Source: Galdieria yellowstonensis (taxonomy: Eukaryota; Rhodophyta; Bangiophyceae; Galdieriales; Galdieriaceae). Taken from it: a DNA stretch of 64,000 nt. The notes beneath the pieces were generated by a model that ran no database searches, was not told the DNA's origin, and saw only the letters and a list, made by a program, of their open reading frames with translations. Both the position numbers and the translations under genes were made by a program. Below are positions 1-13,027 of the stretch, piece after piece. The stretch spans positions 1 through 64,000 of the forward strand of contig JANCYU010000023.1 in assembly GCA_026122205.1 (NCBI GenBank), written 5' to 3'. How positions within the stretch are numbered: position 1 is the stretch's first letter; every line of letters starts with the position of its first letter.

Positions 1-408
1 AATAAACCCTAATAAACCCTAATAAACCCTAATAAACCCTAATAAACCCTAATAAACCCTAATAAACCCTAATAAACCCTAAATAAACCCTAATAAACCC
101 TAATAAACCCTAATAAACCCTAATAAACCCTAATAAACCCTAATAAACCCTAATAAACCCTAATAAACCCTAATAAACCCTAATAAACCCTAATAAACCC
201 TAATAAACCCTAATAAACCCTAATAAACCCTAATAAACCCTAATAACCCCTAATAAACCCTAATAAACCCTAATAAACCCTAAATAAACCCTTAATAAAC
301 CCTAATAAACCCTAAATAACCCTAATAAACCCTAAATAAACCCTAATAAACCCTAATAAACCCTAAATAAACCCTAATAAACCCTAAAACCTAAGAAAAC
401 CTAAGAAA
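1..408. repeat. Telomeric repeat array (AATAAACCCT)n
   Basis: About 38 head-to-tail copies of the 10-mer AATAAACCCT start at the first base. Variants are scattered through the array: AAATAAACCCT (11-mer), AATAACCCCT, AAATAACCCT and CTTAATAAAC. The array decays after about 385 into AAAACCTAAG-type units. The C-rich strand runs 5' to 3' into the chromosome, as expected at a left terminus; the G-rich strand reads AGGGTTTATT. The unit looks like a plant-type CCCTAAA repeat lengthened by AT. Calling it a telomere rests on position, strand bias and sequence type. Confidence 0.93.
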
Positions 409-3400
409 ACCTAACAACCTTGTAAACCTGCGAGCCTCTTACCCACCTTCCAAACGCATTCATCTGATGACGTCGTAAAAATCATTATTACTGTAGTAAG
501 TTTGCCTGTTTCAACTTTGTCGCACGTGCTTACTGCTCTTTGTTTTGAAGCCAGCTTCATTTTTCCAATTTAATTAAACTCGATGGTACCATAGTTGCAC
601 TATGCATTAGTGGATTAGTGGTACCTCGCAAACTCTTATGTGATGCTCTTTCTTGAAGAATTGCCGTTATTTATTTTTTTGCTTGCTTTCATTGCAATAC
701 AATAACTGTAGTGGCACGTATCTTTTTGACCTTCTTATTACAAGGCGATTACTTTGAGACGACGAAGCTAGTTTAGCGTGGTATGTATCTTGACTGTTGT
801 AAAGATTTTGTACCCAACGCCGCCCTAGGTTAGTAAAAGCTGCTGCAGTGTCATCTCGCTTGGATACCCATTGGTGCTTGCCTTCATCGTACAGTTACTA
901 TCGTCTAAACTTTACGAAATTGGCTAGGTGAATGGTACCTCTTTGTCAATGTGTTTTTACCATTTGCGGCGATAGCAGCTTTTTTCTGTTGTGTTTTATT
1001 AACTATATGGTGTAAGCGTTTAGATAGCACTTTTACCTTAATTCTAAATATGCCACTAGAGTTGCAATGTCAAAGTAGCATTGGTTGTTTCGTAAGTAGC
1101 ACCAGGAGCTAGTTGAGCCTAAACAATTCAAACCCATTGCTGCAAATCGTTGGGACGACTGCCGTTACTATTGCTTTTTTGTCAGGTGAATATGTTCCAA
1201 AGCCTATATTGGCATTTAGGGGTTATGCCTCTTTATTTCGAGTCGACCACTCTGATCGTGCAATAATCGTGATATAATTAAAAAAGTGCATTGGTAATAT
1301 TTAGCGTTCCATGCTTTACTTCCTTGTAATGCTATAATGGCTACTGTATCGTAAGTTGGTTTATTGCCAACAACGTCCAATGAGAAGATACTGCTGATAG
1401 TTTTTGCATGATTAAACTAGTACAGTTCAATGTAGCTTTTTTGTCGTGCTTTTGAGAAATTTGCATTCAAGCTACACCAATTGTTATGTTTTTATAATAT
1501 GTGCAGGGTTCCATTTGGATAATTTAATTTGAATATAATTTTTACTGGAGCACAAGCATATCAAATGAAAAAAGTGACATTGGTTCAATAATGGCTTACA
1601 CGAAGAAGCAGTAGGGTCTCTAAACAGTTGTCATCAATTGTTAGAGCTGGTTGAGTGGTTTCCATTATGAAGGGTTATTTTGGTCATTACGATGCATTAC
1701 AATGCCTCTAGTGTCAGTGAAACCTTTATTCTCCATATTATAATTCCAGGACTCTGAAAAGCAATGAAGTAACCACGAATTGATTATAGTAAATTTTGGG
1801 TGCCCAACAGTGGTGGATAAATGTAACTTATTGAGTCAACAGTTGTTCAACAATCCTCAATTTGATTTTACCACTCTGCGTTCATTCATGATTGAGCTGC
1901 TGCAGTGCCTTGTAACTTTTGAGTGATGTTTTTCTGCTGAAAGGATCGTCATTATCGTTTGTTTCTGTACTTTTATTGTAGTACAATACCTCTAATGCCA
2001 TGTACTCATTAGGCCTCGAAATTGTAAGTTGAAGGTTATGTAACAATAAAACGCCCTTGGCATACTGTAAAATGTACTTTGACTACTGTTAAGCTTTTGT
2101 GTAGAACACCATCCAAAACCTATAAATGCTGTTGCAGTGTTAGCTCGTGGTGGATACCCACTGATGCTCGTCTCGCTTGTACAATTATTTGTCTATACTT
2201 TACTGCATTGACTCAGTGCATGGTACTTCTTCCCTAATGCGTTTTGAAAATTTGCGGCTACGCCGTCTACCTTGCGTTGTGTTTTATAAACTATTTAGGT
2301 AAGCGCTCTATGTGTTATTCTTAATTCTAAATGTGTGATTAGAGTTGCAATTGTCAAATTGTCATTGGTTGTTTCTGTGTTGCACGAGGTGTTACCTGTT
2401 TCTAGACTGTTCAAATCCATTGTTGCAAAGCGCTGAGATTGCCAATACTATTTTTCATTTAATTCATTATCAAACCTATTGTGTCATGTAATTGTCATGA
2501 CTCTTCATTTTGAACGAACTACAATGGAATGCCGTGCAAGAACAGTGATGCAATTTAAAAAGTGCCTTGACAATACTTAGTATCCTGTGTTCAATTTTGT
2601 CGTAACGCTATAATGGTCGTTGCAGTGTAAGTCGGTTTGTTGACAACATTGTCCAGTGAGAAGATACTGCTGTGCTTATGCATGATTGAACTCGTATAGT
2701 TCAATGCCCCTTTTTGTAATGCTATTTAACAATTTACGTTTAAGCTACATTCTTCTTTATGTTTGTATACAATGTACAGGGCTCTGTTTCTGTATTTTAG
2801 TTTGACTGTAATTCTAACTGTATCACAAGAGTAGCAAAGGACAAAGTATCGTTGGTTGAATAATGGCTTATACCAAAAAGCAGTGGGTCTCTAAGCAATT
2901 GCAATCAACTGTTAAAACTGGCTCAGAGGTTTCTATTATGAAGGGTTATTTTGGTCGTTATGATGCATTACAATGCCTTTAGAGTCACTGAAAACTTTAT
3001 TCTCCTCCTTACAATTCCAGCATTCTGAATAGCAGTGAAGTAACCACGAATTGACGATAGTAAATCTTCTATGCCCAACAGCTGTGGATAAATGTAACTT
3101 ATTGAGTCAAAGCTTGTTCGGTTGCCCAACGATTCTCAATTTGATGGAACCACTCTTAGTTCATTCGCGACTGAGCTGATGCAGTGCCTTGTGTCTTTTG
3201 AGTAACGGCTTTCTGGTGAAAGGATCGCCATTTTTATGTTTCCTCTGTAATTTTAGTGTAGTACAATACCTGTGGTGTCATATAATCATCAATTTCTTTA
3301 CTACAAGTCGAAGACTCTGAAATAATGTACTTTGACAATCGTAAATCTTCCTTGCCCAACACCGTCGTAGATTGATACGAGCTGTTGCTGTGTTGGCTAG

Positions 3401-6400
3401 TTCTGGTACACATGGATGCTCGATTGGATCACATAATAATTTATCTATCTTGATTGGATTGACGCAGTGCATTGCAATTTTTTTCTTCATGCCTGTAACC
3501 AATTTGTGGTCAAACCATCTCCTTTCTTATGTATTATATACAATAGAAAATAAGGTTTTCATAAATTGTGCTTACCTTGATTCGAAATGTGTGACATGCG
3601 GCGCATTGCTCTAAAAAGCATTGGTTGAATTGTTGCACACTACGAATCAGTTATTTTTACACAGTTCTAATGCATCGTTGTCAAAAAGCTTAAGAGAATT
3701 GCAATTATGAAATTTTTGATGGTACCACTGTTGGTTAATGCACAATCGAACTAGTGCAGCACCTTGTACTCCTCGTGTGATGCTTTTTGCTTGGTGGATA
3801 GCTATTTATCATGCTTTTTCGTACTTTTATTGCATGTAGAAGCCATGTGTAGTGGCATGTTTTTATGAAGCCTCTTTGTTACAAGTCGACGAATTTGAAA
3901 CGTTGAACCAACCTTGATATAACTTAAAATATGTTTTGACTATTGTAAAAATTTTACACACAACATCGTCGTTGATCGCAACAACCTATTGTTGTTTTGG
4001 CCCGCTTGGATGCCGATTGATTCTGGTTTCGGTCGTATTGTTAGCCTCCTGTGCTTTATTGGATTGACTCAGTGCTTGGTGACTATTTCTTAATGTCTCC
4101 GTATACAATTTGTGGCTAAAGTATTTTCCTTTTGTTGAGTTTTATAAACTACAATGGTAAGCCTTTTTAATTTATTATTAAGTTAATTCTAAATGTGTGA
4201 CTAGCGGATCAGTTCTCAAAGAAGCATTGGTTGTTTCGTGACTAGGACAACGAATCGGTTGTTTCTAAACAGTTCAAATTTATTGTTGCAAATCACCGAG
4301 ATGATTGCCATTCTTATTGGCTTTGGTCTTATGAACGTGTAAGAAAGCCTGTAGTGTCATGTTATCATTGTGCCTCTTAATCACGAATCGACAATTCATA
4401 ACTGCCATGCAACACTAGCGATATAACGAAAAAAAAGTACCTCGACAATGCTTTGTACTCCGTAGCCAGTTTTGTCGTAACGCTATAATAGTTAATGCAG
4501 TGTAAGTTGGTTTGTTGCTAACGGCGTCCAACGAGAAGGCATTCCTGCAAGTTTATGCATAACTGAACTAGTACAGGTCCAAGTGCCTTTTCTGTACTGC
4601 TTTTTAACAGTTTGCATTTACTCTACATCTTTCTTTATATATTCACACTTTGGGCCGGGTTTCTTTTCGATAATTTAATTTTATTATAATTGTAAAGAAC
4701 AGAAAACCATTGTAGAACCGATGTTTGCACGAGGAAGCAGTGGTCTCTAGACAGTGCTAATCAATTGTCACAATCGGCTGGGAGGATTTCTAGTATGGAG
4801 GTTTTTTGTCATTGTGATGCATTACAATGCTTCTAGCGTTTCGAAAAGCCTACGTCTCCTTATTACAGTCCACAATTCTGAGAAGCAGTGAAGTAACCAT
4901 GATTTGACAATCGTAATTACTCTTTCTCCCAACAACCTCGTGAATAGATGCAAATTATTGCAGTGTAAGCTAGTTCTGTTTTCTAACGATTCTCAATTTG
5001 ATAGTACCACTGTTATTCTATGCATGATTGAACTGGTTCTCATTGCCTTGTAACCTTTTTTTAATGTTCTTTGCTGAAAGGATTGCCTTTTTGGAGGTCT
5101 TTTGTTAATTTTACTGCAGTACAATCCCTGTAGTAGCATGTAATCAGTGAGTTTTTATTGCAACTAGAAGACGTCGAAAAAGCGAATAATCCTTGTATAA
5201 CGTAAAAAGTATTCTGACGGTAGTAATTCTTCTGTACCCAACACCATCGTGGGTAGGTTTAATTTGCTGCAGGGTAAGCCGGTTGAGTTGCCCAACATTG
5301 ATAAATTCTACGACAGCACTGTTGGTTGACATATATTCAATTGCTGCTTTACATTGTGTCAAGTTTTTACTTATTTGAAGTTACACTATCTCCTTTGTGT
5401 GTGTTTTCAAGCTGGACAGTTTGCCGTTTTCATATATTTCCTCTTGCCTTATTTCTAATTGGATGTCAAATTGAGCATTGGACCCAAAAGCATTGCTTGA
5501 ATCGTGACTTCCACGAGGAAGCAGTTATTCCTAAACAGTTCTTATCTTTCGTTGTAGATCGCTGAGAGGATTGCAATTATGAATGATTTTTGTCACTTTA
5601 GGTCATTACATTATCTCTGAAGACACGGAATCGTTGGGCCTATTTATTACAAATTGCAGTTCAAGTTTGTTACTTTTCATTGTTTTACGCAACGGATGGA
5701 ATTTTGTTTTTAGTTTTCGTGCGTTAACTTTAAATGTTTGACAAATGAAGCATTGGACAAAAGGAAGCATTAGAGGAGTGGTGACTTGCAAGCGGAAACA
5801 GTCCTTCCTTGACGTTTGTAATACATTGTTATAAATAGCTTGGAGAATTGTCATTGCTAGGGCGGTTTTTGTCATTTGTATGCTTACAATTGCTCTGCAC
5901 TCTTTCATAATGCTTCTTTATTGCGAATCGACTAGTTGGAAATGCAGCGTAGCAGCCTTGATATAACGCTAAATTGCTCTGGCAACAGTCAGTATTCTAA
6001 GCCCGGCACCGTTGTAGATGAACATAACTTGTTGCATTTAAGCAGGTCTGGATGATACCTAGTTCGATTATACAATTCTTTGTCTATGCAGGATTGACTT
6101 GACACAGTGCGCTGCGTTTTATCTTGGAGCTTTTTAACAACTTGCATTTACTTCATCAGCGTTGTGTGGCTTTTATACGTTGGATATCGTTCCTTCTTTA
6201 TACCTTGTCTTTGCTCTAATTCTCAATATGCGACAGTCAAAACAGTGGACAAAGGTAAGATGGTTGAATCCGGACCAGCAAAGGGAGGCAGTTGTTTCCA
6301 AACTGCTTTACCATGTTCTTTGAAATCTCTAAAGGGATTGCTATTTTTGAGGATTTCATCAATTCAATGCTGCATTCTCCTAGGCGTGGATACTTTATAG

Positions 6401-6490
6401 GATTGTTGAATGATTTTGTAGTTTCCTAACTAAAACTTGTCAAGGAATGAGAATGTTTTTTACATACTTGTATTTTTGTAGTTTAAGTTT
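409..6490. repeat. Subtelomeric degenerate long-period repeat region
   Basis: No convincing gene is present. The sequence is built from diverged copies of one module. A box like GATGCATTACAATGCCTCTA, followed by a GTGTCA and ACAAGTCGACGACTCTGAA-like stretch, recurs near 691, 1190, 1690, 1975, 2470, 2961, 3257, 3835, 4340, 4818, 5115, 5597 and 5880. Corresponding boxes repeat at a higher-order spacing of about 1.28 kb (691, 1975, 3257; 1190, 2470; 1690, 2961; 3835, 5115), with one partial unit between 3257 and 3835. Other shared boxes are AAGCAGT..GTCTCTAAACAGT (about 1605, 2878, 4735, 5519) and TGCCCAACACCGTCGT-like (about 815, 2105, 3350, 5240). Copies were matched by eye, so boundaries are approximate. 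Confidence 0.8.
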
Positions 6491-6492
6491 TT

Positions 6493-8410
6493 TTAACAAG
6501 CCGTAGTGCCCTTAGTCCCATTGAAATTGCAATCAACTGTGCTTGCTGGCAATTGATTGGTTTCTTGGGTGTACAGCTGCGATTCGGCTGAGCATGAGAG
6601 TATGGACCTTTTTTGTTGTAAATGACTCAATGTTTCAGGTACATTGACCAAACAACAAGGACAACGAGTCTTCCATTGTTCATCCAATATACCGATTCTG
6701 GCGAGCCTAGAGCAGGAACTCCATCCACCAACCCGAATACGCATCAGCCAGGATAGACTTTTGCTATATTCAGGATAGTCGAGGGAGCTGTCACGCAATA
6801 ATGCACTACCGCTTTGTAATGCATACTGACAATATTCTTTCCATGTATTGGTTTGAGTCATTTTGCCAGTAGTTAACCATTTTTGATGAATAACTTGTTG
6901 CACTGCTCGTTGCAATGCCTTGAAACCACGAGGTGATCTTTCAATCTCCCTTACCGCCGAGCTACCTAATCTCCTCAACAACTATGCTTTGGTATTTTTC
7001 ACCCGTGTACCTTTCCGAAATGTAGGTATCCATTGACATAATTGACTAATCCATGTACGCATACTAGGACCTTTGGCCCATAAACGTGCCCGGCGTCCTG
7101 CTATAAGTGATTCCACACTAGGTATACCCAATTCAGTATACAAAGCAGGAATACTCACTCCTACCACCATTCGTAAAGTTTGATTCAATACCAAACTTAA
7201 ACGTTTGGCATGTAGTTGATGCATACCCCACCATTCAGAGCCCCAGAGCAAACTAGGTAGCAAACAACTCTTGACAACACGCAGACGGAGATCCATTGGT
7301 ATCCTACCATTACGTAGAAATGGAGTTGCCATATGAAGCTTTTGACGATAACGTTGGATTTGACGTCGCACCGTAAATCCTTCATCCAAATTACAATAAT
7401 CGATACCAAGATAACGATATTCTTCAACAACAGGTACGTCTTTGCCTTGTAATTGCCATTGCCTCCTTCGAACTTTATCTACACATCCATGAAAGACAGT
7501 AACACCACATTTGGATGCACCAACTTCCATTTCAAGTTGAGTTAAATATTCACTTACCTTGCGCATGGAGGCTTCAAGACAATGTCGGCTAGGCGATAAC
7601 AATACCACATCATCAGCAAACATCAATCCAGGTAATCGATTCTCTGTACCAATGCAACTCTCAGGCAGCCCAACCACTCGAATACCAAATGGTCGACATT
7701 GTTCAAGTAAATCATAGATAAACAGATCGAATAGTAATGGAGAGGAAGGATCACCTTGACGAACACCTCTACAAAATGGAAAGGCAGGTGAGAGTGTATC
7801 AGATATCCGTGATGATACCTGTGTCCATGAACTACGATAAAGCCCACGATAAAATTCCAAACATCGACCTCGAATACCTAAACTTTCCAGTTTACGAAAC
7901 AAGGCTTCATGTGGAACTCGATCAAAAGCTTTACGTAAATCGATGAAACATGCATAAGTAGGACGCATTTCCTTGTTCCATCGTCGTTGGACACACTCTA
8001 CCAAAGCAGTGACTTGAGCTGCACATTCCTCGCGAGTACGAATGCAGACTCGCTCTCGTACTAAAACGCTGTGAGCCTTCGACCGCTTTGAGTCTACGAT
8101 TGGTAACAAAGCACTCAAAAGTTCAAAAAGGTACAATGAGACTGATACTTGGATAATTGTTCATGAGACTCAAATTTCCCCTTTTCGATACGTAGATGCG
8201 ATGAGATGTGTTCAGTGAGCTTGGAATCTTTCCACTTTGAAAGGTCCAACTGAGCAAGCGGAGCAACACTCAGCTTATCGGCTTATCCATTACAGATGAA
8301 TTATGGAATCCTCCTTGTTCTGGAGATGATGAAATTGATGAAGTATAAGCGGAAGAAGAATCGGCTTCCAAAACTCCATAGCAATTTGATCCTTACCAGC
8401 AGCTTTACCA
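6493..8410 (-). mobile_element. Decayed non-LTR (LINE-type) retrotransposon, reverse transcriptase part
   Basis: A minus-strand reading frame from about 8163 down to 6985 encodes a reverse transcriptase with palm motif A (FIDLRKAFD), fingers motif (GVRQGDPSSPLLF) and the catalytic FADDVVLL box. The frame continues without a shift past one TAG at 6982-6984 to 6493, where a CPCC..H zinc-knuckle-like motif (CPCCLVNVPETLSHL) resembles the C-terminus of non-LTR elements. Further upstream on the same strand, about 8300-8410, a decayed stretch reads GKAAGKDQIAMEFWK. This resembles the N-terminal RT block (normally ..PGPDGI..E..K), but stops and a frame change separate it from the main frame. No endonuclease domain or LTR is seen. 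The element sits exactly where subtelomeric repeats meet unique DNA. It is inactive as read: one nonsense codon plus a broken 5' part. Confidence 0.88.
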
Positions 8411-11400
8411 TGTACAGTGATCCGAAAGAAGCACAACTCGCAAAAAAAGTTACGGCGTCATCGATAGTAGAGTTTGCAACGCGACAAGCCGATACGTGTG
8501 CTGCGCTGGAGATAGTAGTAAGGAAAATTTCAAGTTTACTTGTCTAATTTTGTAAATTCTTTTGGCTTAACAAGGCTGTAATCTTTCCATATACTTTCGT
8601 CATCCAAATCTACCTATTCAACTTGAAAAGTTCCAAGTACACTCACACGCTCTTAAAGGTACTGAATGATACTTGCATACCTTTTCAACTACACTAAACT
8701 TGCAATCTCTACAAGCAAAAACAGCTTTTAAAGGTACACATGTAAAAAGACATGACCACTTCTCAAGTGCTCCTCTACAGGTACCTTAGTACTCTGCTCT
8801 TACTTTTCAATTATTGCACTCTTCTTTTTACACCACGAATCTACAAATATATGTATATACACGCACACAATTTGGCAGTTGAAGCGGTGGAGATTGGCAA
8901 GAAAATGACAATCCTGACGTCAATAGAGCCATTCACACACCAGGAAGCATGTAATAAGACTAGTACAAAAAATATCTGGAGAATCCTCTAAAACATGCAG
9001 GAAGTAAATAGTCTTTGAGCTTCGAAAGGCAAAACACACGAGAGACACCAAAAAGAGGTGGCAAAGCAGACGTCAACTTTCCACCACATTCAATCGGTTG
9101 GAACCATTTGGTGCAGAACACTTTGGTTGCCAGTGCCAATAGAAGAAACAAAAGGGGTCTAAACTCTTTGGACTCTGCTTTGATTTGTATCTAGACTGGC
9201 AATGGAAAGGAAACCTAGAGTGTCAAGTTACCCCTTTTTCTGTCGGTAGAGAGTGATAAGGGGTTGCGCTACCAAGACGGCATGTCTATGCGCTCGGGCG
9301 ACTCAAAACGAGAATAACTAGGGCAAAAGATGGAATGCAATTCGATAAGGAGTAAACATGCGTGACACTGGGAATGCAACAACCGCTGGTTCGTCTTTTG
9401 CATAGCCAGCCGGTCGTATCATTGTCTCCTGCGAGTTAGCTCCGGTATAACAAGGCTACCAAGCCTTCTTGCAATCGTTCAGGCTTTATGTCGATTGATA
9501 ATTCAAGTTTATTTTGAAAAAAAAAAAGTAACGCAAGTACGGCTTGGCTTGCATCTTCTCGTTTCCTTCTTGGGTTGCTAGTGCTGTAAGTGCTCAGGGA
9601 AACCTACAGTGAAACCGAACTAATCGAGCGAGGTTTTGCTATGACAGAGTGATCAGAACGTGGACTTGGACAGACGTCTGTTGTTCCTTTTCATTGCAAC
9701 AAGTGCAAAAGACATACATTTTACGCTATAGGCAAAACAACTTGTTACTGAGTACAACGTGCTTGGGTGGAGTGAGTTGTACGAGTGCAATATTATTGAT
9801 AAGTTATTTCAAAACGACAAAGGCGTACCCAATCTCGTTTTCGCCTAGCTCGAAGTTCCTACTGCAAAGAAGCTTTGGTGACAGAAGAGGCAACCGAGTA
9901 TGGTGCCCACAGTCTTCACTTTGTTGTCTGTGGAGAGGGAACAGCGAAGGAACTTCCAAATTGAAATAGTCTGTTCGAATAAACTCTTTTGACTTTTAGC
10001 GGAAAGTTGGAAAAGGTTGTAACTCTGCCGTCACTGTTGAAGCAAAAGTATTCGTTGCAAAGTTGGGTATATGGAAAGCAGTCACCTAGGTTGTTTTCTC
10101 AAACAGTGAAACGCTTTCGTCAAAAGTCTCATTTGTACATGTGACACTTCCAGTATTAAAAATGCCTACCGCTTTTGCCTTTTCCTTTGCAAACTTCTTA
10201 CTGGAAAATCAAGTAGAAAACTATCGACTACTTGTTCCGAGTACTAGTGAGAGTGACTTGAAATATACCTATATGGATTAAAACGCCATGTATTTAACTA
10301 GGAGTGTCGCTTTTCATTACTGGTACAAGCTTGACAAAGCACAAAACAACTACAAAACTGCTGCGTCCGCACTATCTCTTCGCGGTTGCAGACTGGCCAT
10401 TGGAAACAATCTGTTCAGGACTCACTTTCTCTCTATTACGCACAACTGCTGGTAATATGTTGTTTCTGTGCTCTCACTTCAAGTTTATACACACAAACTA
10501 TAACAACCATGGAAATTGTATATTTTGAAGAAAGACACAAAGGTCTTTGAATTCTTTTACGGAGTGCCCTATTAGTGGACTCAAAATTACCCCAGCTCAG
10601 CAGAGTCGCGTGAACTAACACCTCTAGTCTTCTAGAGACTTTTTCTGACAAACTATGGGAAAAGTATTTCACGGAATAGAAGTAGTAAAGTTGTGGACTG
10701 TGCTTTTGTAGTCTTCCAACAAGCACCAGAATACTAGTTTGGCGTGCTTTTAGCACGAAAAACTACCTAGCTGCAGTTACATATTCACCTGGAGAAAGGG
10801 AAAGAGCACAGTTGAGAATGTTTATTTTTAGGTGACAGGAGAACTCGACTTTGTACCGAGAGAAGAAGAATAAGACCCTTATTAAAACTCAAGAACAAAA
10901 GGTGACATTCAAGCTAAACTGTTTGCTTTTACCAACAAGTCGCGCAAATTTTATGTTTATTGCTGGAATAGCGAATATTGTTTTTCTGTGTCTATTTGTT
11001 ACTTTAGTGTCGCCAGGGTGCCATTTCATTCTCATCACATACTTCCTGTGCAAATAAAGAGAGTCCGAATGAGCCACATTTTGAAGCATCTTTTCTTACT
11101 AATTACTGTCATGTACTAGTATAGACCCATATTCTGTTTCGGCTCGAACTCTGAGGAGAAAGAGCTTTCTTTCCAAGCAACTCATCATCGGTAGTAAGAG
11201 ATCCCTTGTCTTATATAGACTAGTACCGTAGGAAGAATTCGATCAGTTTGTTTCAAAGTTTCTTTCGGGGACTTTTGGTCATCTCAGTGTGGAAGAGAAA
11301 ATGGAGAACACTATAGTTCAAAGATGACCTGCGTTGCTTTCCTTTAGAATATCAACTATGGCAGAGTTTTGGCTAGTTACAAGAGACAGGGCAATATGGA

Positions 11401-13027
11401 TACTGAAAACATAAAACACTCAGGTAAGCCTAAAGCTGCTTCAAAACTTCTGGTATCCAAAGGCAGTTTGTATCAGGATACAAAACAAAAGAAGAACAAA
11501 TCAGACAAGAATCGCTAACGCTGAAACAGCTAGTACTATCGATACGTGCTCAGGACGCCGAAACAACACTATTTACGCTCGAAAGGCTGCTTGTGAACCA
11601 GTTGATCCATAAGCTGTGTCAACCACGAAAAAAGTCCAAAAATTACGTCTGCAATTCTTCTGACATGCTAGGTAGATTACAACTGGATACGGTTAAATGC
11701 TCATATTCCTTTGCCTTGTATTCATTCTCTCCGTCTCTCTCTCTCTCTCTCAGGGTTACTAACTCCTGGCTTTATCCAACATAGTTGCTTTCATGTTCAT
11801 GTTCCTGTAAAACAACCAGCAACAAGAAGATTTATCACTTCAAAAACTATCTCAAACTAGTACAATCTCGGAATTCTCCACAGTAGGTAGCGTGTCAGAT
11901 TCAAGTTAAGAAAACTTGGATGTGAGCTTTTCAGCAAAAACAACTGTGCACAGTATTTTAGATGTAAGAACGCCTTGTAAATTTGACTACTCCATTGTTC
12001 TGCCTACCCAACTAATCGTAGTCATCGAAAACGGCGATCTTGGTCATCTTTCAGTATTCATGCTTTTAGCAATTTGGTAGACTTGGAGGCTGGCGACGAG
12101 GACAATCGATTTCCACCTCTCGTATCCGCCAGTTCATAACTGTTGGGTTTTTTCCATCTACTGATGCATCAAGGCCGTGTCGTGTCAAATTGGAACCAGT
12201 AGCATAAACAAATGGTCATCTAGCTTACTATGGCTGCCCAGTAATGTAACATCTTCTTAGAAACAATGTTTACATTTCAGTCCAAGCTTCTATCTTTTGA
12301 AGAGACCTTTGCTATTTACAAAATCATTTGCTGCCGGGACTTTATTTTTGGCTTATTGATAGTAGGTATTTCTAAGATCTTGACTGTTGACTCCTTTTTT
12401 CCTAGCGAGTCCAAGTCTCTAAACATCCAAGCAAGGAATGAACAGTTTCATTCTCTACGAAATTCCTATGAAGACTATGCAGTTTCCAACCTCTCTATAG
12501 CCATATTGCTCTCTATTCAAGGAAATGCAACAAATAGGGATGCACAAATAACTCTAATCTCGTTGAAAGGCAAACCACGACGTGGCCGTAACAAAAAGAT
12601 GTCAAGAATACTTTGCAAAGTAGGACAAAGTAATGCGACGTACTGAAGTTTTCCTTCAACCATTAGTCGAGAACCAAACGGAGAGGAGTATAGAGTAATA
12701 CTCAAAACAAAATTAACCCTTTTGTCTTTTCCTGTATTCAAGTCAATTCAAGAAAGCTGTATTCAGTCTTGACTATAAGAAAGAACCTCTACGTACTGAT
12801 AGGACCGACTTTTGCCAGGCGTCATACCATGTGGAGTTGCGAATTAAAATTCCAAAAGATTTGATAAATCTGTCAAATGACAATAAACTCAATTTTTTCT
12901 ATTTCTAGAAATGAAACATACGGAGACTAAAGAGTCCATGTGAGAAAAGAATGGAAACGGAAGTTCCCAAGTGAAATGGTCCTCATCTACTTGCGACAAA
13001 TTGATTTGTGGTGGTTTCCGTCCAAGT
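8411..13027. other. Gene-poor 4.6 kb region with a duplicated flank
   Basis: Only short unrelated reading frames occur here (the longest about 125 codons, 12266-12646, with no recognisable domain). No tRNA or rRNA was recognised. The one interpretable element is the segment around 11565-12140, an imperfect copy of the sequence at 19420-19945. A (CT)n run lies at 11734-11751. The stretch may hold decayed gene copies, but none could be named. Confidence 0.6.
11565..12140 (+). repeat. Segmental duplicate of the 19420-19945 flank (copy 1)
   Basis: Same-orientation similarity to 19420-19945 runs for over 500 bp. Shared stretches include GCTAGGTAGATT / ACTAGGTAGATT, ATATTCCTTTGCCTTGT / ATATTCCTTTGCCTTTT, AGTAGCGTGTTAGATTCAAG-like, TTTGTAAATTTGACTACTCC (identical) and CCAACTAATC. 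Indels and scattered substitutions indicate an old duplication. The copy at 19.4 kb lies directly upstream of the ATPase gene starting at 20030; this copy lies upstream of the ATPase-like gene starting near 13028. It may therefore mark the 5' flank of a duplicated family member. The alignment was done by eye. Confidence 0.75.

Noticed and set aside
3278..5908. Several 60-100 codon frames in the subtelomeric repeat (for example 5606-5908 minus, 3372-3614 plus)
   Set aside because: They fall in diverged repeat copies, do not keep frame between copies and show no protein-like pattern.
7197..7946. Additional frames on both strands within the reverse transcriptase
   Set aside because: Shadows of the RT frame, which carries all catalytic motifs.
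9380..9460. Possible tRNA-like stretch (CCTGCGAGTTAGCTCCGG..)
   Set aside because: No cloverleaf and no B-box-like GGTTCGAATCC; not a tRNA.
9649..9969. 106-codon plus-strand frame
   Set aside because: No ATG start, no domain, odd composition; no neighbouring exon fits.
11734..11751. (CT)n run as a functional element
   Set aside because: Simple microsatellite within the duplicated flank; the other copy lacks a comparable run, so no function is implied.
12266..12646. 126-codon plus-strand frame upstream of the first ATPase
   Set aside because: Begins with ATG and a hydrophobic stretch, but no family resemblance or splice context was found; left unannotated.
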